Origin: Glandiceps talaboti | Taxonomy: Eukaryota > Hemichordata > Enteropneusta > Spengelidae | Assembly (NCBI RefSeq): GCF_964340395.1 | Contig: NC_135550.1 | Span: forward strand, 17,371,484 to 17,435,483 | Length of the DNA: 64,000 nt | Direction of reading: 5' to 3' | Shown here: positions 43,277-64,000 of the stretch, piece after piece | Layout: every line of letters starts with the position of its first letter | Position numbering within the stretch: the stretch's first letter is position 1 | Translations under genes and position numbers: made by a program | The notes under the pieces: model-generated | Seen by the model: the letters and a program-made list of their open reading frames with translations, nothing else | What the model was told of the DNA's origin: nothing | Databases searched by the model: none

Positions 43277-44051
43277 TGCGTGCGTACGTCCGCGCGCGCT
43301 TGTGTGTGCCTGTAGATCAATTTTTGAAATTTAACACTGAAACTCAAACTCATACTTTTTGAAAGGAACAAAAAACTATGATTATAGGGGAATCTTCATT
43401 CTCCCAAGTGTGACAACACTCATTCATCACTGTAGCAGTTGAGTGTAAACGAATGAGCACTAAAGTTTGCAATGATTGATTCCTTGACTACATGATTGTG
43501 AAATGAGTCAAGTGGATCTAGTCATAGAATTGTTGTTTTTTTATATGTCAAATTTTGTTAAACATGAACATAGAAGGAACACGAGTAATATATTACAATT
43601 TACACTTATTTTGCATATCTTGGAATATATAATTAGTTTTGTAAAACACCCCCGACTTGACGTCAAACGAAGTAAATAATTAGCATGGCCTAAACTCAGC
43701 CTCAAGCCTATTTTATCACATTCTCGCAAACCAGAACTGTTATTTCTACCTCTTGGCCACGACGGTGCGTCTTTGAGGGTGTCGTAAAAGAGGCTGTGCT
43801 TTACGACGACGATTTTATCATCGGGTGCGAGTGTCGTGAGTTGATGCTGCAAATCGTATAGCGCCCTCTACGTTTAATAGTTCTTATACTTTCGATTTCC
43901 AGAAAGAGGCAATGCAACAGCTGACTATCTCAAATAGGAGGCCGGAGGTCACTGGTACAGCTGGTATTTCTGAACACACGTGAATGACGTATTCCGTTGT
44001 TTGTGTTTGTTGACATATATAGTGTTATGTATTTACTTATATGAGGTGCCG

Positions 44052-57426
<13,375 letters not shown>

Positions 57427-58079
57427 CCAGGCCTTAATAGCTGGAATCTGGTACATCTTGATGACTTTTCAGGACTGTATGAATGAAAACTATTGCAAAC
57501 TAAACTGTGTATGTGAATACTTCATGTCCAACATTGCAGGGTGAACCATCCAGGTACCTAAATTCACAACAGGTTATCATGTGTCAAGTGACTGATACAT
57601 CTTAGTTACAACAAACAGGTCTCGTAAGCCCATTTTTCATGACTTGGAAGAAATGTACTGTATGACGTCTGGTGCGGACGACTTTGGAGTAGGTTTCACC
57701 AGACTCTTGTCTAGGTGATCTCGTATTAATGCCCCCAGCAGTGAAAGTCTGGGTAACCGAGACTATGTGAAATGTTATTCTCAGAACCAGCTTGGGGTTA
57801 TATTCCATGTTAAGCAATGCAGTGTCACCAAAATGGAAAATTCTATGCACTAAAGATGACGCAAAGCTATGCATTATTCACAATTATGATTTTGCAAATT
57901 TGAAAGCACTTTGATTTTTAAAGACATAACTACACATCATCTAGAGTGTAGGATATGTCTTGTCATTCAGCCTTATCCGGCTTGTAGCGTGGCACGACAC
58001 ACTGACATCATCATCTTGCATGGTTTATATTTATTTGTTAGTACACCTGACTGTCAAATATATAAGCATGTAGTCCTCT

Positions 58080-58137
58080 AATAAATTTGAAACAAGTAAA
58101 AAAATCACCTGTTTCTGAAGTTTTGATGGTAAATAAA
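58080..58137 (+). promoter_or_regulatory. Candidate DEX1-like polyadenylation signals
   Basis: Two AATAAA hexamers, at 58080-58085 and 58132-58137, are the first seen after the stop at 57426 and imply a 3'UTR of about 0.7 kb. Confidence 0.45.
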
Positions 58138-59142
58138 GTTTTAAACGTAAACTGAAGGACTTGTGGACCTCTTTCTCAAACATTATTGTAGTTGGAATGA
58201 CTGCACTTCTCACGACAAGCTCATTCAGTCATCTCATATGCAAAACAACACACTCGGCAGTTTTATGATGCAGTACTGGTATATAGTGTAAAGGGGAAAG
58301 ATAGTGAAGGGAATAGAACTCAATCTTTTTGTAATGAGTCTCACAAATTGGCTTTATCATACTATATACATATAGAGAAATGTGTAGTTAAAACTGTCTG
58401 TGTTATAATGAGACTAGTAGTCATGACTATTATATAGAGTCTTGTCAGTAGTCATGACTGTTATACAACTCAAGTCATCACCTTATAACCCGACACTGGT
58501 TCTACTAATGGGTACTCCAGTATCATATGTTGTCAACCTGTAACTGGAGCATTATATTTTCAATCAGACAACCAACAATATAAAAAAAAATCCACCTACT
58601 TGGAAGGATGTCTTTGTATTGGCAATACACCCATACAGGGAGTGTTGTGACTTACCAGATGTAAACTGAATGTCTTTTCCTACGGTATTGTTATCATCAA
58701 TATATGTACCCAGTTATTTGAAATTTGAAGCAATGTGTTATTACGATAGCTTCAAACAAATCATGAGCAAAATATATTTTGTGACCCATTCTGACCATCA
58801 GAATTTTCAAGGCCCTCTTCCTTTGCACCCTCAATTTTTTCCACGGCCTCCCATTTTCTCCTCAGCCCCCCCCCCCCCCCCCCCCAGCGAAAAAACTTTT
58901 GACCAAAATATTTTCTCCTCAGCAGGACTGAGTGAAAGGGCCATGCATTATTCAATTATTGCTTAGATTGCAGTTTTCCTAAGAAAACCACATGCATCAT
59001 GCTACTACAAATGTATCAATTTATGCTCAATAAGTGTTTTTTTCCGTAGAGCTCTGAGGTAGGGGAAATGTATTCAAGTCAAAACGTTGTCATATCCTCT
59101 GGTTAAATCTAGACTCTAGACAAGGAAAACAACAATCTAAAG

Positions 59143-60464
59143 GAGCCTTCAGTAACTATGAGGGGGGGGGGGAAGGGTCATGTTTTAGAAACCTGTCCAA
59201 CGGGAGGGTCATATTTTAGAAACCCATCCAGGGGGAGGGTCACATTTTACGTTGACTCATTTTATGACCTACCTGGATTGTACTTGTTACCATACAGTGA
59301 GAAGATAAAATTCTTTTAAAATGCACTCTGCACTATTTCAAACAAAGTCTACAATTCTGTGATAAACAACACACATCCCTTCAAACTAAGGCTCATATTT
59401 AGCTAAACTGTGTGTATATTTACAATTTACTGTTTTCCACAAGTCCTAATGACATCTTGTGTTGCTTGGCTGTTTGGAAATATGTCATGTGACAGAGGAC
59501 AAGCAGCACATTGCTCATTGTTTTAAAATGCATTTACATTGCCATACAAGTGCAAATGTGCATATCAGCCATATATGCGATTTCCATGCAAAGATTGACC
59601 TGTATTACATACATGCTGAAAACCAGTCTCTGGCTTCAATATTTTGTCTCATGAGAATGTCCATCGAGCAGAAAATAGTGTAGAATATTTTATTTTCACT
59701 GGAATTACCATTGAAAACAAATGGTAATAAACATATTTTAGAATTTCACAGGTAATTTATGTTGTACTCTGTCTTACTTAGTTGCATGAAAAGTGAGGAA
59801 AAAATAGTTTTCACTTGAAATAAAGTTTCAGATAAATAGTGTTTTCCAATCATAGCATACTAGTATTTGATGTAAATGTTCTACACTACAGTCAATTCCG
59901 ACAAGAAAAGACAAATACAATTAAAGGGACAGTATCTGTAACTTGATGATCTTTTTTCAATACTTTTGTTCTGTGTGTCAAGTGCAGTTTCTTGTTCTAC
60001 TTGTTGAAATACCCTATATTTGGCTTGCCAACACAGTCTGTATATGTGTAAAGTGCACTGTTAATGTTGATAATTTTAGTCCAGACTAAAATTCACTTGT
60101 CAAAAATTAACAATGCAGTTTGTACATCTACAGGCTGTGTTTACAAGCGTTTGCCAAATACAGGTCCTGGAGTGTTTCAGTGTGCGTTATGGAGTCGAAC
60201 GAGAAACTAAAAACTGTAGTTGATACACAGAACAAACATACTGAAAAAAATCATCAAAAGTTACAGCTACTGTCCCTTTAATCTGTCCACATCATTTCCA
60301 TCCATCTATCAGTGAATTTGTCATTTTGAGATGGGGGGGGGGGTGTTGTCAGATTTTAGAATTTGGGATTGGGGGTAGGGTTAGATTTTAGAAAAAGCAG
60401 TGGGGGAGGGTCACATTTTACAGCTCAAACATACCCCCCCCCCCCCCGTAGTTACTGAAGGCTC
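59143..60464. mobile_element. 1.3 kb nonautonomous element with GAGCCTTCAGTAACTA ends and poly-G runs
   Basis: Inverted ends GAGCCTTCAGTAACTA (59143) and TAGTTACTGAAGGCTC (60464), each next to a G or C homopolymer. Direct subterminal GGGAGGGTCA(C/T)ATTTTA segments lie at both ends. No coding frame of note. The target duplication is unclear. Confidence 0.7.
59921..60281. mobile_element. TTAA-flanked MITE nested inside the 59.1 kb element
   Basis: TTAA on both sides (59921 and 60278); terminal inverted repeats of about 36 bp begin AGGGACAGTAnCTGTAACTT and run through GATGATnTTTTT. 361 bp including both TTAA. TTAA targets are typical of piggyBac and Kolobok; which applies is not decided here. 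Confidence 0.8.
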
Positions 60465-60763
60465 TCAAAGAAATACTGCACGCCTTAGTCAGTTGACCCA
60501 ACCTGCATATGAGGGCATATTTCCCAAGCAAAGTTGTCGGCTGTTGAGAACACGTGATGTCTCGATACGTTACACACCACAGGCACTCGAATCAATCTGT
60601 ATAGTAATAAGGGTAATCGGGGTTAGCAGTTCAAATCGAGAATACGGCTCGCCGTATCTTCACACCTTCTCTTCTACTACATGTATACAGATTGATTCCA
60701 GCTAGTGCCTCACATGTGCGTTACGGTATACACTGCACTCAGTACAATCAATGAATCACGACG

Positions 60764-61181
60764 ATGGATCTACCGAAGCAGTTACCGTTCCTTATTTCAT
60801 ATTGGCCACATATTTTAGCCGGTTTTGTCGGTTTTGCACTCTTCCAAGTATTTAAGAATATCTTCCAGAATAGAGGTCAAAAGGCGGAATGTGGACACCT
60901 GAGCAGGAATGGAAAGTTGGACAGCAACGACCTAAGCCTTGTGCAAGAGGGCATCAGTGAAACAGATCTAAAGAGTAACCTAGATTCGAATACATCAGAC
61001 TACATCCTGAATGAAGACGATTTCAATCACATACCCTATCAAGTACCGAAATACAGCCAGGAAGAAGCCATTCAAAGGAGTAAAGAATTCTATGAAGGGA
61101 TGAACAAGCGGCGCACCGTGAGGTACATTAGTGACAAATATGTACATCCAGAAATAATTGAACACGTCATCAGAACTGCGG
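60764..61181 (+). CDS. IYD: Iodotyrosine deiodinase, first coding exon (continues past right edge)
   Basis: Flavoprotein that removes iodide from mono- and diiodotyrosine with NADPH, recycling iodide in thyroid or endostyle-type tissue. Only exon 1 is present (139 codons plus one base, donor GCGG/GTCAGT). Seen: an N-terminal membrane anchor (about residues 10-34, ISYWPHILAGFVGFALFQVF), a polar juxtamembrane linker, then the start of the nitroreductase fold: RSKEFYEGMNKRRTVRYIS (105-123) and VIRTAG at the exon end. The RRTVR motif matches human RRSVR, which contacts FMN phosphate; the Ser is Thr here. I searched 61182-64000 by eye for the next block (TAPSGAHTEPW in human) and did not find it, so intron 1 is longer than 2.8 kb. 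The alternative ATG at 60751 is in another frame. Confidence 0.92.
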
Positions 61182-61364
61182 GTCAGTAAAATTTGGCATG
61201 TTTTACATGTACGCCAATCTGATTAAAATCCGGTGCAGATGTAGGCTAATCGTTCATTGCTATTTTACCTTCGTTATTTTGCCTGAATTTGCCCTTCGTG
61301 GTACATATGTTTACGTTTTTATCTTGATCGCCTCCTCTATCGGATTTTAATCAGATATCCAGAT

Positions 61365-61622
61365 GCATTTGTTTCCCGAGTTATGTCTCAGAATATTTCT
61401 ATCAGAATACAACAAAATGTCAATAATATCGTTAATATTGACGTACATAACCAACTATATACGAAAGGGGTAAAATTACACTTGTTTCTGTGATCGCGCA
61501 GGTTCACTCGTACTCACTGCGAAAGATTAAGACACGTGATGTACGTCAATATTAACGATATTATTGACATTTTGTTGTATTCTGATAGAAATATTCTGAG
61601 ACATAACTCGGGAAACAAATGC
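61365..61622. mobile_element. Perfect 84 bp inverted repeat pair (MITE-like hairpin)
   Basis: Left arm 61365-61448 starts GCATTTGTTTCCCGAGTTAT; right arm 61539-61622 is its exact reverse complement; 90 bp spacer. No clear target duplication. IYD intron 1. Confidence 0.85.
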
Positions 61623-62827
61623 CTGTGGGTGTGACCTCCTTTTTAGGGTCACTGTGCAGTACCATTAATATTTGTCTGTGCACCCGTACCCATGTCTGTA
61701 TTTATAGAATCTCCCCTAAATCCATGGTGCAAGTCGAGTCGTCTTGTTTGAAAATTGTTTGAGTGAATGCAGCCCTGAGTGAATGGTTACATGTGATCAT
61801 ATACAGTGGGGCCCTAGCCGCGCTCCACTGTCTATGGTTAGGGACCGGTCAGTTTCTCCAGCCGGGGGGGGGGGGGATTCTTAAATCGGGCCGACAAAAA
61901 GTCACTGACACCCCCCCCCCCTGTACGGTAAAAACAAAAACAGGCTGAACCCCTGTCACTTAATTCTAAAACATGATGACACCCCCTTCCCCCCCCCCCC
62001 CATAATATTCCCATGACAGGACAGGACATGGGATCCTGTCCTAGAGTATCAGTCATCAATCCGAGAGGGAAATCCTCAAACCCGAAAATCTACTGACGTA
62101 ACTTCCAGTAATATAAATACATTGTAAATATCAACCTGCCGCCATGCCTATCGTCTCACTTCACCGAGTCGCGAATTCGGCCGGGAACGATCGAAGCACG
62201 CTGTATTTAATAAACCACTTCAAGTTTATACCTTGAGTCAAACAGGTTGTTTATTCATCACTGTGCACTTTTAATGAGCCGATCAATGTACAGATTATCC
62301 CTAGAAACGACGAGCAGATAAAATAAATCCAGTCGCTGCACGACGTTATTGTCGTTAACATTGAGGCCAAGATCAGCTGTCTTGAAAAGCAGCGTTATTG
62401 TTATGCAAATTAGACACAGAGGCGCATATGAAACGAGAAAACGTTAGTTCTTATCTTGTTTCCGATATTTTCAATATACTGGTATAATATAATAGCGATA
62501 AACCACCCCCTGGGGAAGGTATACCACTCGGTTTTGACCAGTGAACTCAATATATGCACTCGCTATCGCTCGTGCATATATTTCGTTAAATTAATCCCTT
62601 CTGACAAGTTCATACTGACGAGTAGAACAATTTAGATTAACTTCTTTTATAAACTATCTATGAAGATTACAATTACAAAACCTTCAAGTTCACTTTTGCC
62701 CCAAAGTGCAATATAAGTGAAGCATTGATTGTGAAACAGCCAATCATTCACATGACATGTTCTGTAACTAGTGTGGTAGCTAGGTAATATATGGAATGCA
62801 TATGTATATGTATAGTTATGTTTGAAC

Positions 62828-63386
62828 TAAGGGACAGGTTCAGTTTCTTCAACCTGTGGGGGGGATTTGTAGGGGATGGGGTCACCCCGTTTTTGAAATT
62901 GGCAGATGGGGGGGGGATGCTGTTTTGAAAATTGTGGAGGGGGGGGGGTTATTGTGTTTTGGATTGTGATGGAAGAAAAAAATCCTTTTCTACAACTTGG
63001 CATATAGCCTTGTCTGAAATGTGGTACATGTAAATATTTGTTTTTGTCCCTGTTTCTTACATGAATTCTTTAATATTACTTATTAGTTCAAACATAACTA
63101 TACATATACATATACATGTATTACCTAGCTACCACAATTTTAAAAACAGGGTGACCCCCCCCCCCTCTCCAAATACCCCCCCCCCCCCCCCCACAGGCCA
63201 AAGAAACTAACGAGTCCTTTAGTTCAAACATAACTATACATATACATATACATGATCCAAAACACAATGACCCCCCCCCCTCCACAATTTTCAAAACAGC
63301 ATGATCCCCTCCTGCCAATTACAAAAACAGGGTGACCCCCCCTACAAATCCCCCCCCCCACAGGTTGAAGAAACTGAACCTGTCCC

Positions 63387-63390
<4 letters not shown>
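62828..63390. mobile_element. Element with AAGGGACAGGTTCAGTTTCT ends and nested inverted segments
   Basis: Left end CTAAGGGACAGGTTCAGTTT (about 62828) and right end AACTGAACCTGTCCCTTAG (to 63390) form inverted repeats of about 45 bp. Inside, GTAGCTAGGTAAT and TATAGTTATGTTTGAACT are also repeated in reverse, so at least two insertions overlap. Many poly-C/G tracts. Confidence 0.6.

Positions 63391-63473
<83 letters not shown>
63391..63473. repeat. (GT)n microsatellite
   Basis: About 41 GT units directly after the right end of the preceding element. Confidence 0.95.
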
Positions 63474-63477
<4 letters not shown>

Positions 63478-64000
63478 CTTAAACTCAGAAACCACCAGAT
63501 GGATTGCTTTGGTGTTTGGTGGGGACATTTATTACTTTTGGTGTCGAGAAGAGAAAGCGTTCAAAGCAAAATGATTGCATGTGATTTAAGTCAAATAAAG
63601 TCATCGTCAGTCAAAAAACTTAAACTCAAAAACTACTGAGCAGATGGTCTGAAATTTGGAGGGAACGTGCTGAGGGGTGCATAGATTAATATTTGTTCGT
63701 GATATGATGATTCCATCAATAACATGCAAATTAGGCTAGAAATGTGTCTTTTTGGTCACAAATCTTTATTTCCAAAATTACTGAGCAGCTTGGACTGCAA
63801 TTTAATTATTGATTATTGTATGTCAATCTTTGACCTGAGTAACTGAAAGCGATTTTCCATATATACACTGTGGACAATAAAGTTATTTCTATTCTATTCT
63901 ATTCTAATCTAGTCCATGTGACTTTACTCTTGGCAAATCACCAAACAGCTTTAGATTGAAATGTGTGATAAACATTAAGAGTTTAATACACTGGAAAAAA

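Larger units (their letters stand above)
42109..44051. other. ADCY10-DEX1-like intergenic region
   Basis: After the polyadenylation signal comes the giant TGTA microsatellite (to about 43230) and a (GT)n tail with alternating CG/CA/TG (about 43231-43305) of Z-DNA-forming type. The rest (43320-44050) is plain A/T-rich sequence plus a repeat-like segment near 43720-43800 (TTCTCGCAAACCA) that resembles pieces at about 38105 and 37540. The DEX1-like promoter should lie in the last few hundred bases. Confidence 0.55.
57427..60763. other. DEX1-like to IYD intergenic region
   Basis: Contains the DEX1-like 3'UTR, a poly-C tract near 58866-58885, a 1.3 kb poly-G-bearing element (59143-60464) with a TTAA MITE nested in it (59921-60281), and the IYD upstream region. 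Just before IYD, at about 60583-60709, imperfect inverted arms (CTATACAGATTGATTC type) flank a perfect small hairpin ATACGGC-TC-GCCGTAT at about 60642-60657. No other gene seen. Confidence 0.55.
61182..64000. other. IYD intron 1 (partial)
   Basis: No exon seen. Holds a perfect 84 bp inverted repeat pair (61365-61622), homopolymer G/C-rich repeats (61850-62000 and 62830-63360), a (GT)n array (63391-63473) and a LINE/SINE-like tail ending in (ATTCT)n at about 63880-63905. Confidence 0.6.

Noticed and set aside
42140-43371. Very long open frames (over 360 codons) of VCMY and YIHT repeats on both strands
   Set aside because: Produced by the TGTA microsatellite, which has no stop codon in any frame.

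Overview
The window is animal nuclear DNA. It holds multi-exon genes with GT-AG introns, 3' ends marked by AATAAA, and many microsatellites, minisatellites and small DNA transposons; nothing looks bacterial. Gene content (soluble adenylyl cyclase, iodotyrosine deiodinase, a DEX1-type FG-GAP protein), microsatellite density and minisatellites that repeat 5' splice sites suggest an invertebrate deuterostome, most likely an amphioxus (Branchiostoma). The species call is inference. All exon models were built by hand from reading frame, splice signals and remembered homologues. Every intron phase closes, so I trust them, but no transcript data were seen.

Layout. (1) 303-5897, minus strand: YIPF4, a five-span Golgi/ER membrane protein; five coding exons are in the window and the last lies beyond the left edge. 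(2) 5898-6617: divergent intergenic segment, probably a shared promoter. (3) 6618-15129, plus: EXO1, 13 coding exons, 891 aa, all FEN1-family catalytic acids present. (4) 17243-42108, plus: ADCY10 (soluble adenylyl cyclase), 32 coding exons, 1802 aa. (5) 44052-57426, plus: a homologue of plant DEX1, 13 coding exons, 686 aa, secretory with a C-terminal membrane anchor. (6) 60764-61181, plus: first coding exon of IYD; the rest lies beyond the right edge. The genes do not form one pathway; they are ordinary neighbours.

Most striking is a pattern seen three times in unrelated genes. A minisatellite begins inside the 3' end of a coding exon and carries that exon's own 5' splice site into the intron in many tandem copies: YIPF4 exon 4 (13 x 41 bp), ADCY10 exon 14 (about 9 x 32 bp) and DEX1-like exon 3 (about 19 x 33 bp). 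Each array offers a row of competing splice donors. The DEX1 array stays in frame for the first units and could add 11-residue repeats to the protein. Other notable points: the cyclase keeps its catalytic residues but lacks the three residues I recall as the bicarbonate site; its linker holds a cluster of PKA-type RRxS/T sites; YIPF4 uses a GC-AG intron; and a 2.67 kb transposon in ADCY10 intron 18 carries arrays of a palindrome centred on TAATTA.

Introns and intergenic stretches are otherwise filled with interspersed repeats: TTAA-flanked MITEs, a roughly 300 bp family present in seven copies, poly-G-bearing elements, a LINE 3' fragment and very long microsatellites.
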